Positions 1 through 9,853 of a DNA stretch of 64,000 nt are shown here, piece by piece. This stretch comes from Carposina sasakii (taxonomy: Eukaryota > Arthropoda > Insecta > Lepidoptera > Carposinidae): NCBI GenBank assembly GCA_014607495.2, contig CP053167.1, positions 3,906,001 to 3,970,000 on the forward strand. The letters run 5' to 3'. The notes beneath the pieces were generated by a model. That model worked only from the letters and a program-made list of their open reading frames with translations, did no database searches and was not told the DNA's origin. Each line of letters begins with the position of its first letter. Position 1 is the stretch's first letter. The position numbers were made by a program, and so were the translations under genes.

Positions 1-129
1 AATATGTACATCTATACATATACCTAATAAAAATCTAACGGATCGCTGTCTATACATGGAAGATAAACGAGAAAAAATATTATAGAAGACCTTTATCAAC
101 GCAATAGTACCCAAAACAATGATTTTTGG

Positions 130-345
130 AATTTTTGTCTGTTTGTCGGTTTGTCTGTGCGTTTGTGCACGCTAATCTCAGAAACGGCTCAACCGATTTC
201 GATGCAGTTTTCAGGAATATATTGTGATAGGTCCCACTTAACATATAGGCGACTTTTTATCCCGGGAAAATGTTTTTATCCCGTATAATTTCGACATTTT
301 GTTTTTTCTGTGGTCCACGCGGACGGAATTGCGGGCGTCCACTAG
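130..345 (+). mobile_element. Helitron-like (Lep1-type) non-autonomous fragment
   Basis: The stretch reads 'gctaatctcagaaacggctc...', then a 'tatcccgggaaaatg' block, and ends in a GC-rich 'GTCCACGCGGACGGA..GCGGGCGTCCACTAG|T' terminus. A 3' CTAG followed by host T, with a GC-rich arm just before it, is the Helitron-type end known for Lep1 repeats of Lepidoptera. The same module recurs in both orientations through the window. Family assignment is from memory of Lep1, not from an alignment. Confidence 0.6.
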
Positions 346-362
346 TACAATAATATTTCAAT

Positions 363-470
363 ACTAGTCCGCTAGACGCCCGCGACTCCGTCCGCGTGGA
401 CTACAGAAAACTGCATCGAAATCGGTCCAACCGTTTCTGAGATTAGCGTGCACAAACATCGATCCGTTAC
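363..470 (-). mobile_element. Inverted partial copy of the same Helitron-like repeat
   Basis: Begins with ACTAG and the GC-rich arm, then 'actgcatcgaaatcggtcc' and 'ctgagattagcgtgcac', which are the reverse complement of the segment at about 170-220. Together with 130-345 it forms a head-to-head pair with a long interrupted inverted repeat. Confidence 0.55.
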
Positions 471-705
471 AATTTACTGTAATAATACGAGTAGATAGAA
501 GATAGAATAGACAGATTCTAAAATTGTCACTTAGCTATTATGTATACTTGAGTAGCCGAAACGCCAAATCCTTGGCAATATGAGTTACAAAAGAAAGTAA
601 GGTGATGAAACAACAATAACAACAATATGTACATACGGTACTTAAATCACCATCACGAAGGAGATACTTCATGGACAGTCATATCTAGCATACGAGTACA
701 ATACT

Positions 706-741
706 TATAAAAATAATAGTCCTCACCTTATTACTTCCAGT
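706..741 (+). promoter_or_regulatory. Possible core promoter (TATA box plus initiator)
   Basis: TATAAAAA at 706-713 is followed 33 bp later by TCCAGT (736-741), close to the arthropod initiator consensus. A second TCAGTT lies at 751. It precedes the candidate exon at 802. The spacing is right, but the motifs are common in AT-rich DNA. Confidence 0.3.
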
Positions 742-801
742 CCCTTCCCTTCAGTTTTACATATCCACCTTCACCGTATTGTATGCCGTGACGAGCAGAC
801 C

Positions 802-828
802 ATGTCCTACGGGGCACTACACGCCACG
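802..828 (+). CDS. Candidate first coding exon of an unidentified gene (partial)
   Basis: ATG at 802 opens nine codons (MSYGALHAT) ending exactly at a strong donor, ACG|GTAAGT. The exon sits about 60 bp downstream of a plausible TATA/initiator pair and is preceded by a two-codon upstream ORF (ATG CCG TGA at 784). The segment is less AT-rich than its surroundings and is not one of the recurring repeats here. I found no continuing exon, so the product is unknown. It could be chance. Confidence 0.25.
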
Positions 829-841
829 GTAAGTGTATAGC

Positions 842-1673
842 AAGTTAATCGAATTATCTGATAGTGATGTGCTGTGGTATCGTGTCGATAGATTTTCGCG
901 AATGATTGAAAATATGAAATAAATGTTAGGGTATTAATTTATTTGACAAGCAAACACACATGTGCATTTAAAACATAGGGTACTTTTATATCGGTGATAA
1001 AATTATCATGGTAAGTTACGAAAGGTTAAAATTATAATTACTATTCATTCGAAAAAAGTTCTATTGATTACCATTTTCAGGATATGTTACTTGCTGAATG
1101 TTTAAACTTATTTTTATAGGATATATACCGATATACTTGTTCTTGTGTCGAATTGTACTTACTTAATCAAACTAAAAGCTACAGACAGTTTGGTAATAAT
1201 GTTTATACTGAATATATTCACATACACTTGACCCTGCATTCAACAGGTAACATGTACTAGGGCGTCCATCTAAGTAGGAATTAATCGATAAGTTAATTTT
1301 TAAACCATCGACATCAGCACAACTCTATTGCCGAAGCTACGTTAATGTCATTAATGTAAGTCCACTAGTCAATATGTCTATATTGTATGTTTAATTCCAA
1401 CTTAGGCACAGATAATTTTCTAAAACTTAAAATTAAGTACATACGTATTTAAGCCTACCATAATACGCTTAAATACTTGATAAGTATTTACAATCGCCCA
1501 CATAAGAAGTTGGTATTTAACGATTTATTGTGGACATTGATGGGATATACCATTTATATCTGTTTAAAAAGAACGTTCTTGGGACCATAGTCTATACACA
1601 GATTTCACGTGGCCGACATCTTAAATTGTTTTACTTGCATTTCGACTTTCATCTATTTATTTATTTCTTACCA
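842..1673. other. Non-coding stretch, nothing recognised
   Basis: AT-rich sequence without long ORFs. I see no RNA gene or recurring repeat until the Helitron-like arm at 1674. Confidence 0.5.
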
Positions 1674-1735
1674 GTGGACGCCCGCGACTCCGTCCGCGTG
1701 GACTACAGAAAAAACAAATTGTTTAAATAAATAAA
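1674..1735 (-). mobile_element. Helitron-like terminal fragment
   Basis: Carries 'GTGGACGCCCGCGACTCCG' and 'GTGGACTACAGAAAAAACAAA', the same end as at 363 and 62073. Only the terminal 60 bp are present. Confidence 0.5.
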
Positions 1736-1968
1736 ATTCACACACTATACAACACATTAACCTAGTCCCACATTAAGATCCTTAAGGTCTTGTGTCGTGG
1801 GTACTAAGCAACTGTATATAAATACATAGATAAGTATAGAAACATCCATGACTCGGAAACAAACATCAATATTCATCATATCAATGTTTGCACCTACCGG
1901 GATTCGAACCCAGGACCTATGGCGTCGCAGGCAGGGTCACTACCTACTACACCAATCGGACGTCTGTT
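1736..1968 (-). mobile_element. tRNA-derived SINE, family 1
   Basis: On the minus strand a tRNA-like head has an A-box-like TGGTGTAGTAGG and a perfect B box GGTTCGAATCC (near 1897-1907). A body follows with 'gatatgatgaatat' and 'gactcatggatg'-like text (reverse orientation) shared with 3434-3612. The body and A/T-rich tail mark it as a SINE rather than a tRNA gene. Confidence 0.6.
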
Positions 1969-1999
1969 TGTTAGATACTATTAATATAATGTTTATTTA

Positions 2000-2310
2000 A
2001 TCTGCCCTTTGGACCCATAAGTCTTGATTTAATTTTGAGGGTCCCCCTAACAACATCTGACCCTTCCATGCTAAACGTTGCTGTGAAATCTTCTTCGTGA
2101 TGGTTCAGTTCTGGCAACCCCATTTCGGAAATGCAACCGTATGTGGGTACGTGTGAACGGAAAATAACGGGAATTGCAAAATTTACGCAGACGAAGTTGT
2201 GGCCGTCCTCTAGTATTGGTACAGGCGCATAACCGGGATCGAACCCACGCCATCCAACTGGAAAGATGCACGTCGTATCCATTGAACTATCACTGCACGC
2301 ATCAAAGATA
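2000..2310 (-). mobile_element. tRNA-derived SINE, family 2 (head at 2226-2300) plus Helitron-like debris
   Basis: Minus-strand text 'GATAGTTCAATGGATACGACG...GGTTCGATCCCGG' is a tRNA-like head with a B box. It matches the heads near 31550 and 38520. Downstream on the minus strand (2000-2215) are modules seen elsewhere: 'tttacgcagacgaag' and 'ggcaaccccatttcgg'. Confidence 0.5.
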
Positions 2311-2399
2311 TAACATGCAGGAAATACATACTGACATACAATAACGCGACACAAAGCCTCGGTATTGAATCATATAACCTCGACTGGCACAAGGCAGGG

Positions 2400-3433
2400 G
2401 TTGTTTCCTATAGGCCTCCGTCTGCATCATATGAATAGGCAGAGGTTCTTAAACTGTTTTATTCAAATGTTTGATACACGATCAAGATCTTCGACGATGG
2501 TCTGGTGTAATAATGGAATATCAGCTAATCCTCTATAATTTATACTCTTCGGTTACCAAGTAACTGATTGAGCGACTGATGGAAGCTTTAGATTAGGTCA
2601 TCTAAATATCGGATCGGTCCAAGTTGCCTATGCTACTTTTATGTTGGCTTTTTAAATAATCATTTCACACCCAAAACTAAGTGATGAAGGTTCCTTGGAG
2701 TAAAAAGGTTACAAGCTCATAAACTACACGTTTTTTCGTCTAAAAAATCTACGATTTTTATTTGCATAAAATTATTATTATATTTTTATTATAGTTTGAG
2801 AAGCACTGTCTTTCCTAATTAGCTTAAGGTGCACCGGACGTGCAAAGCCGTTATATAAACAATCGACAACACCTGGATAATCCTGTTAGAGAGGCTCTGC
2901 TATCACTGTTGACCAATGCAAGGATGCAAGTGCAATGTCACTGGGTCAACACATATTTCTCCTAATGTAATATAGGAGCAGCACCGGAATGATGAATTTG
3001 GTGAGAGCGAGATGTCTCACTTTTAAATGTCAGTTCCACAGAGCTAACTAATAACTAAAGAAGGCAAGTGTTTCTACTTGGTGTGTAAAAAGGGATTGCA
3101 AACCACTTCTATCAGCCCTAATTCATCAGTCTAGGCTCCAGAACGAGTGTCTATTTTAATTCTTAAGTCTATTTTTACATGCAAAGTACATCCACTTAGT
3201 TTTTCTAGTTATTAATAGCTCTATGAATTTGACGTTTAAAAGTGAGACATCTCGCTCTCACCAAATTCATCATATCGGTGCTGGTTTGTGTGTAGCACAG
3301 TTATGACAATACTATGTGTGGTAAAGTAACATTAATTGTAAAGCTAGGACGTTAGACATAGTGTCTGTATTTCTCGATTTAATCGATAGAGGCTTGTCAC
3401 CGACACGTTTGCGTCAATAGGAAGCATTGAATG
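2400..3433. other. Non-coding stretch with one inverted repeat
   Basis: Apart from the inverted pair 'aatttggtgagagcgagatg' (2996-3015) and its complement near 3248-3270, which bracket about 230 bp like a small foldback element, no coding or RNA feature is evident. Confidence 0.45.
2990..3275. repeat. Small foldback element
   Basis: Left arm 'gaatttggtgagagcgagatg' region followed by 'tctcacttttaaatgtca'; right arm is 'tgacgtttaaaagtgagac' then 'atctcgctctcaccaaattc'. The arms of about 45 bp are nearly perfect reverse complements enclosing about 200 bp of AT-rich sequence. This looks like a MITE; the class is unknown. Confidence 0.6.
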
Positions 3434-3612
3434 CCGATTGGTGTGCGTAGGTGTAAGTTGCTAGCGACCCTGCCTGGGACTCTATAGGTCCTGGGTTCGA
3501 ATCCCGGTAGGTGCACTGATATGATGAATATCGATTGTCTTTCCGAGTCATGGATGTTTCTATACTTAACTATGTATTTGTACCAGTTCCCACGACATAA
3601 GGTCTTAGATGG
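3434..3612 (+). mobile_element. tRNA-derived SINE, family 1
   Basis: Head 'GATTGGTGTGCGTAGGTG' and perfect B box GGTTCGAATCC near 3493. The body ('gatatgatgaatat', 'gagtcatggatgtttctat', 'cgacataaggtctta') matches the minus-strand copy at 1736-1968. Confidence 0.6.
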
Positions 3613-4139
3613 TGGCCTTCCTATGTTGCGCTTTCTTCACTTTAGAATTTTCTGACCCCATCGGTTCTTCGAGCTGATGTAGATTCCCTGCCCAATGCTA
3701 ATTTAGCTTTCTGAACCGTTAAGCTATACATATAGTCTACATACCGGCTAGCCATATAAGGCCCAAATTACATTCTAAATCTACGCATCACTCCAATGGA
3801 CAATAAAAAATCTTTATTGCTCTTAAATCATTAATCATAATCAGATGAGACCACAAAATCAATTTAGTTTCCACCCTAGATATTGAAGGTTAACGTCCCT
3901 GAAGCGTTAAGGGTTGTGTAAGATTAATATCCCTTCCCTCGCCGAGTATCACTGTCTTACAGCGATTGATCACTCCACTCGGTCAAGTGTGAGTCGGTCT
4001 AGCTAGACAATCAACAACAGACAGACAAACAAAGGTATTATTTTAAAACTGCGTGTAAACTGTTTAAAAACGACATTTTGATAGAAAAATTTATAGAGTA
4101 CCTATCTGTCTCAAATTAGACAATGTTTACAAATATACA

Positions 4140-4275
4140 CATAGTCACACCCATTATGTCCTAAAGAGTTGGGCAGAAGTGTGCAAATTTCATCAGTTGG
4201 CTAGCCTATTAAGTCCCACGTGGTAAGGGGTGAGCCTACCGCCGCTTTTCGGGCACAAATACAACAAGATAGCGA
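4140..4275 (+). repeat. Interspersed repeat, 'CCCACGTGGTAAGGGGTGAG' family
   Basis: Contains 'gttgggcagaagtgtgc', 'cctattaagtcccacgtgg' and 'gtgagcctaccgccgctttt'. The same blocks in the same order recur at 36408-36512 and 38778-38874 and, inverted, at 13878-13972. Class unknown. Confidence 0.5.
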
Positions 4276-4321
4276 CCGGTAACGAATCCTATAGGAAATG
4301 TTTAACTTATATAGACACAGC

Positions 4322-4382
4322 TGTGCTCCCGAAATGGGGGAGAATTGCAGGTTCCTAAAGGAAGTCCCACAGCCACGTTTAT
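4322..4382. repeat. Recurring ~60-bp module ('cccgaaatggggg...cccacagccacg')
   Basis: A block around 'ctgtgctcccgaaatggggg', 'gaattgcagg' and 'cccacagccacgttta' recurs in either orientation near 5905, 6965, 13070, 14310, 18750, 40010, 48660 and 54230. It is not part of a gene. Confidence 0.45.
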
Positions 4383-4961
4383 CTTAGCCGGTATAGAAGC
4401 TTATCGCTTGATAGGATGCCCGAGATCAATATTTCGCGCGCCTACATATTTCGCCGAGTCATTTTATAATCCTATTCAAACAAACCGTGTTATTTTAATT
4501 TATAGTTTTATGGCTACAAATAGAAAGGGAAATATTTTCTTAGGTTATCGCCCTTTCTGTACTTACTATTCGTAAAAGGGTTCGATGTGATGTAACTTTA
4601 TGACAATGTTTCAAGAACAAGGCATTTGTATAAAAATACATTTATCAATAGTAGATTGCTAAGTTCAGTCAAACTTAACTAGGTGTTTAATAATTTGTTA
4701 AAAGAGGTGTTTTGTAAACACAGAAATATATACGGGATGTAATAGGAAGGGCATGTCAAGCGTTAGTTAGTTTGACAGGCCATTTTCTGCACTTAGGGCA
4801 ACTTTTATTGTTTGATCAATAATCAAGCTTACATAGCAAGCGTAGAAAAGATATATATAAAATTAATTCTGTAACACAGTACACCAACAACATTTACTAT
4901 TAGTTAAAATTTGTTAAGAATGCTGTAGCTTAACAGACGATTTTAACTTATAATAATCACA

Positions 4962-5092
4962 CTGCGGGCACCAACCCGCCTGCCCAGCGTGACTATGGGC
5001 AAAACCCCCCTGAGGCAGTAGCTTTGTGGCGTGTTCTGGGGGAGGTCTACGTCCAGCAGTGGACTGCAATAGGCTGAAGAAGAAGGAGAAGC
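4962..5092 (+). mobile_element. RTE-type LINE/SINE 3' end
   Basis: Reads 'cactgcgggcaccaacccgcc', 'ggggaggtctacgtccagca' and 'gtggactgcaataggctg'. The last part matches the C-terminus 'LGEAYVQQWTAIG' typical of RTE-clade ORF2 when translated in copies with an open frame (for example 34480-34340 minus). Confidence 0.55.
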
Positions 5093-5577
5093 TTAACTAC
5101 TGTTAAAAAAATTAGCCTTCAACCTCGAGAAATGAAACCATTGTGCAAATTTTACTTTGAACTATTTAGCTGTGCACTCCAACCAAATCAGACTTTCCTA
5201 AAACTCCAGCAAATTAAACGTTATTGCCATATAAAATTTTCTGAAATAATGAGTTACTAATTACTTTATAAAAAAGTAATTGCAGGAAAGCATAAGCATC
5301 CTCCCAATATAGTCTTCGAAAGCTAGGTTTTATTCGCACGATTTAGCAATGTTTTTGAATAATAGTTTCTTGCTAAAAGCTTTTACACACAACCTTGGGC
5401 TGATAAACGATAGTATTTGTATATGTTAACTCAACCTAAAACCTAACAGAATATTTTCTATTTCTCGGCCATCAATCAAGATTCATCAATTCATGTCTCT
5501 AACCTGCTTCTAATAGTTTTGTTACAGTTTTATTTTTAAAGGAATTTATTTTAATCTAAAACATACATACATACATA

Positions 5578-5741
5578 TAATCACGCCTTTATCCCTTATG
5601 GGGTAGGCAGAGCACCAAGGGCCCGTAGGACTACATACCCTCTTGTCCCTCTACTGACTTGTACAGTATGCCCGGGAAGAGGAGCAGATGTAGTATTATA
5701 CGTTTTTTTTCACTCCCCGAGCAGCATAGAAGCAGATTATG
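5578..5741 (-). mobile_element. LINE 3'-end fragment
   Basis: Minus strand runs from 'gcttctatgctgctcgggga' and 'gtgaaaaaaaacg' to '...ctctgcctaccccataaggg' and 'ataaaggcgtgattat(atgtatgta)n'. The same block in plus orientation lies at 17925-18155. Confidence 0.5.
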
Positions 5742-5825
5742 CTAAAAGGAATTATAATATACCTATACATACATCTACTACCATACTGTATTTCTTTTGT
5801 TTTCTCTGTATTTATTGTAATATAT

Positions 5826-5890
5826 TGTGTGCAATAAATGTATTGTGTGCAATAATGTATTGTGTGCAATAAATGTATTGTGTGCAATAT
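5826..5890. repeat. Minisatellite, ~18-bp unit
   Basis: About 3.5 units of 'tattgtgtgcaataaatg' (one shortened by a base). The duplicate array is at 6886-6950 in copy B. Confidence 0.7.
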
Positions 5891-6002
5891 AGAATAAGAA
5901 TACTGTGTTCCCAAAATGGGGTATCTAGAACTGCAGGATCTCAAAGGAGACCCAATAGTCACATTTACTACATTGTGGTTCAATATTATTATTATAACGG
6001 AA

Positions 6003-6240
6003 GTGTGGATGGAAGGGTTGGAAGGGGAAGACCTCGCCGGACTTTCACCGATCAAATTGGTGAAATTCTAAAGAAAGGTCAGGTCAAGAGTACCCTAAAC
6101 CGACGAGCGTGCATGAAGAATATCATGAAAGTATAGATGAAGCGAAAGAGGTGTGTCAGGATCGTAGCAAATGGATATCCGTGATCTCTGCCTACCCCTC
6201 CGGGAAAGAGGCGTGATTATTATGTATGTATGCATTATTA
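6003..6240 (+). mobile_element. LINE ORF2 C-terminal fragment ('[12 protein letters not shown]')
   Basis: The + frame encodes [20 protein letters not shown], then [12 protein letters not shown] and a stop at 6136, followed by 'cctacccctccgggaaagag' and 'gcgtgattattatgtatgta'. This C-terminus and its 'SAYP..GKEA'-like tail are typical of lepidopteran non-LTR elements. It is 5'-truncated and no longer functional. The duplicate is at 11515-11745. Confidence 0.6.
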
Positions 6241-6407
6241 TTATTATAATACATCAGCTTTAATAATCGATCTCCTTCTGCTCTGGGATGTTTTCTTAGT
6301 TAGGCGATGAGCCTGCAGTAGGGTATATGCATGATTTTTTTTTATTTCATTTTTAGATTCTACGTAAAAAATAAATAAAGTTTACCCTTGGAATGGCATA
6401 TCTAAGT

Positions 6408-6550
6408 TTATAAAATTATTAATAAAGAAAATGGAAAAAATTCTTCACCCGAGTGGGAATCGAACCCACGACTGCTGCAAACCGTGCCAGCCGCTATAAC
6501 CACTAAGCCACCGGGTCAATTACTCAGATGACGAATTTTACCATCTCTTT
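6408..6550 (-). mobile_element. tRNA-derived SINE, family 3
   Basis: On the minus strand 'gacccggtggcttagtggtt' gives an A box, and 'GTGGGTTCGATTCCCACTCGGGTGAAG' gives a B box and an acceptor-like end. A tail 'ttttccattttctttattaataattt' follows. Six other copies are in the window, so this is a SINE, not a tRNA gene. Confidence 0.65.
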
Positions 6551-6801
6551 TCTATATTTAAGTTTAACCGCTTTGGATTTACAGTGATTCAAAAATACGA
6601 ACCGGCTAAATGTTTTTGAAAAGCTTTACTCCATACTAAAATGGCATATACTTTGACGTCATAGTACACAACGATCTCAAATTAGTATGGGAAAAAATGG
6701 AATCTTATTTCAGAAACGTAATATAACATTCTATATAGTTGTCAATGATATAGTTACTATCAGAGATAGTAAAATGGTTTCCAGAATATCTTATAGGTAG
6801 T

Positions 6802-7067
6802 CTAAAAGGAATTATAATATACCTATACATACATCTACTACCATACTGTATTTCTTTTGTTTTCTCTGTATTTATTGTAATATATTGTGTGCAATAAATG
6901 TATTGTGTGCAATAATGTATTGTGTGCAATAAATGTATTGTGTGCAATATAGAATAAGAATACTGTGTTCCCAAAATGGGGTATCTAGAACTGCAGGATC
7001 TCAAAGGAGACCCAATAGTCACATTTACTACATTGTGGTTCAATATTATTATTATAACGGAAGTGTG
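6802..7067. repeat. Tandem duplication, copy B, left part
   Basis: Matches 5742-6007 base for base as far as I compared, up to the copia target site. The 6801/6802 junction shows the short shared sequence 'ctaa', which suggests microhomology-mediated or unequal tandem duplication. Confidence 0.85.
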
Positions 7068-7203
7068 TGTTGGAACTTTTTGTAAGGATCTCTGTAGGTA
7101 AACTAAGCTAATAAGGTTTTCTGTATCAATCACTGTCTTAGCTTTTGTTCTCCCGTGTGTTGGACACATGGTTTTTCCCTGAATAAATTCCTTAAAACCA
7201 ACA
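7068..7203 (+). repeat. Copia 5' LTR
   Basis: 136 bp, TGTTGG...CCAACA, preceded by the 5-bp target duplicate GTGTG (7063-7067). I find it identical to the 3' LTR. The short length and TG...CA ends fit Ty1/copia elements. Confidence 0.92.
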
Positions 7204-7220
7204 GGTTATGCGCCCAGCAT
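7204..7220 (+). promoter_or_regulatory. Copia primer binding site
   Basis: GGTTATGCGCCCAGC directly follows the 5' LTR. Drosophila copia has, as I recall, GGTTATGGGCCCAG at this place, complementary to an internal fragment of initiator tRNA-Met. The one differing base may be a mutation or a family difference. Confidence 0.7.
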
Positions 7221-7321
7221 ATTTTATTGGCATACGTTTAGTGCAATAATAAAATAGTTTTTGTGTATAATATTGTTCGGTATTTACTCTAAAAAAAATT
7301 TTTCTTGAATATTTGTAAAAC

Positions 7322-9853
7322 ATGGCGATGCAGGCGGGTTCAAGTAATACCAGCACGGCCGGTGTTCTAGCAATGGAAAAATTGAGAGGTATGGACAACT
7401 ACACAAACTGGAAGTTCCTTATGAAAATGTATCTAATACATGAGGACCTGTGGGACTGTGTGACCGACAAGGTTTGTAAAGATGCGAAGCGAGACCAGAA
7501 GGCATTAGCCAAGATTTGTCTGTCGTTACATTCGTCGTTATTTTCATATGTTAAAAATGCGGACACTGCATATGTTGCGTGGGCAAATTTAGAAAAAACG
7601 TTCGAAGACAGAGGCTTGTGTCGCAGGCTCCATCTTTTACGCAGCTTATTCGCTACAAAATATGCGGATTGTGCCGATATGAACACTTACATATCAAGAG
7701 TGAGCAATATCGCCCAACAACTTAGCGATATTGGTGCGCCTCTTGAGGACGAATTTATAGCAGTCATTTTACTCAGCGGACTTCCATCGTCGTACGATCC
7801 TCTAATAATGGCGTTAGAGAATTCATCTATGAAGCTGTCTAGTGAATTAGTAACTGCTAAGTTGCAGCAGGAATGCCAGAGACGTGATGAGAAGGAAGAG
7901 CCGGTGTCAGCGTTGGTAGTCAAACATAAAGTTAAATGCTATAGATGCAAGAAGCCCGGACATGTTATTAAAGATTGCCCAGAGAAGAATAACACGAAGA
8001 AAAAGCAACATCAAGAATCGGTTGAGAAGTCAGTATTGGTTACGGTGTTGTCGGCTGAAGTTCGTAGTGATGTGTGGTACGTGGACTCTGGTGCAACCAA
8101 TCACATGTGCAATAACATTAACCTTATGAGTGGTTTATCTAAGCTTAATCCTATAGAAATTTGTGTTGCCAATGGAGAAAGATTGTTTACTGCTGGTCGT
8201 GGAAATGTAAAGATAAAATTAGCTAATAATAGTTATAAGACGATTACAGATGTATATTATGTACCTAATTTGACCACGAATTTGCTATCAGTTAGTAGCA
8301 TGACCAGTAAAGGCTTACGTGTAATTTTCGATGTGAATAGCTGTAAAATATATAGAAACAACGAATTAGTTGCTAAAGCTTGCCATATAAATGGCATTTA
8401 CCAACTGAATGTACGTAGTGTAATGCAGCAAGGTTCATTGATTAAGCCAATGCTAGGTGGGGAGATGGGCAATTGTGTTGTTTGTTCGCAGCCAGGTTGC
8501 GTTTTACATCAAGGTACAGATTCTCAGATGCAGAAGGTGCTGTCTCCGGAGCCCCAGAAAACTCTAGCAACTGCAGGTGCGAATAGCGTGATTTCGCAGC
8601 AGGTCTGGCATCGTAGACTGGGTCATCTTAATTCGAGATCTATGTATATATTATCTAAAGGTATGTGTACAGGAATTATTTTTGATAGAACAGATTTTCA
8701 GACATGTATAGCTTGTGTGGAAGGTAAACAGAGTCGACTTAGTTTCCCGAGGAAGTCCATGTCCAGAGCTACCGAGTTGTTAGGACTTGTTCATACAGAT
8801 CTTTGTGGTCCTATGTCTGTAGAATCGTTTGGTGGGTCAAAATACTTTCTGTTGTTTATAGATGATTTTAGCAGAAAAACTTTTGTCTATTTTCTTAAAA
8901 AGAAATGTGAAGTTTTTGACAACTTCAAACATTTCAAGGCATTAGTTGAAAAACAAACTAATAAACAAATAAAAATATTACGCAGCGATAATGGGGGTGA
9001 ATACGTTAAATCACAGTTTAGAACTTTTCTGAAGGACCAGGGCATCCGGCATCAGACGACAGTTCCATACTCTCCTGCTCAAAATGGAGTTGCGGAACGT
9101 GCTAACCGAACGATCGTCGAAAAGGCTAGGAGTATGTTGCAAGATGTAAGTTTAGATAGGCGTTTTTGGGCTGAAGCTGTAAATACAGCGGTTTATCTCA
9201 AGAATAGATCGCCATCTAAAGCCATCCCTGGAGAAACCCCTAAAGGTAAGTGGTCAAATAAAACTATTGATCTGAGTCATTTGCGAACTTTTGGTTGTGT
9301 TGCTTTTGTGTATAAAGAGAATCGCAAGAAATTAGATTCTAAGAGCAAACCGTGTATATTTGTAGGTTATTGTACAGAGAGTAAAGGATATAGGTTAATA
9401 GATCCTTCTAATACTTCCAATTGTATAATAGCTAGGAATGTTACTTTTATTGAGAACCGCTTCTATGTACAGCAAAAAGTAACTGAGAATGTAAGAGAGG
9501 GAGACGACATCATTTATGTTTTGGGTAGTGTTCCTGAGCCCACTAGTCGTGGTGTGCATGGTGGTGATTTAAATATTACTGGACGATTGTCACCTAGTGG
9601 GGAACATCTCAATGAATCTGAAGAGGATAGTAATTTAGATACCTCAGATGTCTCATATGTCCCGTCGTCACCTAACTCTACTGATACCGAATGTTTCAGT
9701 GCTGAAGATGCAGACACGTCGGAATCTGCATGCATGACGAAACTAACTGGCAGCGATGAACCTACTTTGTCAGAAGCAATGAATGGGCCGGAAGCAAAGT
9801 ATTGGAGATCAGCAATGGAAGAGGAATACCAATCATTCATTGATAATAAGTGA
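7322..9853 (+). CDS. Copia Gag-protease-integrase part of polyprotein (ends at TGA)
   Basis: 843 codons from ATG 7322. Residues 1-200 are Gag of the UBN2-like copia type ('YTNWKFLMKMYL', 'LSGLPSSYDPLI'). A CCHC zinc knuckle is at residues 206-219 (CYRCKKPGHVIKDC). The aspartic protease has D255-S-G-A-T. A GAG-pre-integrase His/Cys segment ('WHRRLGHLNSRSM' ... 'CIACVEGKQ') follows. The integrase core has D493, D556 and E592, giving the D,D-35-E triad. The frame stops at TGA 9851-9853, but in-frame downstream codons continue directly into reverse transcriptase, so the stop is internal to a single ancestral gag-pol frame. Minus-strand ORFs inside it are shadows. Confidence 0.93.
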   Translation: MAMQAGSSNTSTAGVLAMEKLRGMDNYTNWKFLMKMYLIHEDLWDCVTDKVCKDAKRDQKALAKICLSLHSSLFSYVKNADTAYVAWANLEKTFEDRGLCRRLHLLRSLFATKYADCADMNTYISRVSNIAQQLSDIGAPLEDEFIAVILLSGLPSSYDPLIMALENSSMKLSSELVTAKLQQECQRRDEKEEPVSALVVKHKVKCYRCKKPGHVIKDCPEKNNTKKKQHQESVEKSVLVTVLSAEVRSDVWYVDSGATNHMCNNINLMSGLSKLNPIEICVANGERLFTAGRGNVKIKLANNSYKTITDVYYVPNLTTNLLSVSSMTSKGLRVIFDVNSCKIYRNNELVAKACHINGIYQLNVRSVMQQGSLIKPMLGGEMGNCVVCSQPGCVLHQGTDSQMQKVLSPEPQKTLATAGANSVISQQVWHRRLGHLNSRSMYILSKGMCTGIIFDRTDFQTCIACVEGKQSRLSFPRKSMSRATELLGLVHTDLCGPMSVESFGGSKYFLLFIDDFSRKTFVYFLKKKCEVFDNFKHFKALVEKQTNKQIKILRSDNGGEYVKSQFRTFLKDQGIRHQTTVPYSPAQNGVAERANRTIVEKARSMLQDVSLDRRFWAEAVNTAVYLKNRSPSKAIPGETPKGKWSNKTIDLSHLRTFGCVAFVYKENRKKLDSKSKPCIFVGYCTESKGYRLIDPSNTSNCIIARNVTFIENRFYVQQKVTENVREGDDIIYVLGSVPEPTSRGVHGGDLNITGRLSPSGEHLNESEEDSNLDTSDVSYVPSSPNSTDTECFSAEDADTSESACMTKLTGSDEPTLSEAMNGPEAKYWRSAMEEEYQSFIDNK
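9851..9853 (+). other. Single in-frame TGA separating integrase and RT
   Basis: The TGA lies in AAG TGA TGG just before the conserved 'W-T-L' that opens copia reverse transcriptase. No frame change occurs across it. The rest of the element looks intact, so this is either the first inactivating mutation or, less likely, a readthrough site. Confidence 0.8.

Larger units (their letters stand above)
5742..6801. repeat. Tandem duplication, copy A (uninterrupted)
   Basis: A 1060-bp unit whose complete sequence reappears directly downstream as copy B (6802-12289), broken only by the copia insertion. Copy A carries a short minisatellite, a LINE 3' end and a SINE. It contains 'acggaagtgtggatgg' at about 5997-6012, which is the unoccupied form of the site where copia sits in copy B. 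Confidence 0.85.

Noticed and set aside
5826..5890. Regularly spaced repeats, checked as CRISPR-like
   Set aside because: Contiguous minisatellite without spacers, in a eukaryotic context.
7399..7923. Minus-strand open frames in copia gag
   Set aside because: Antisense shadows; no signal of their own.
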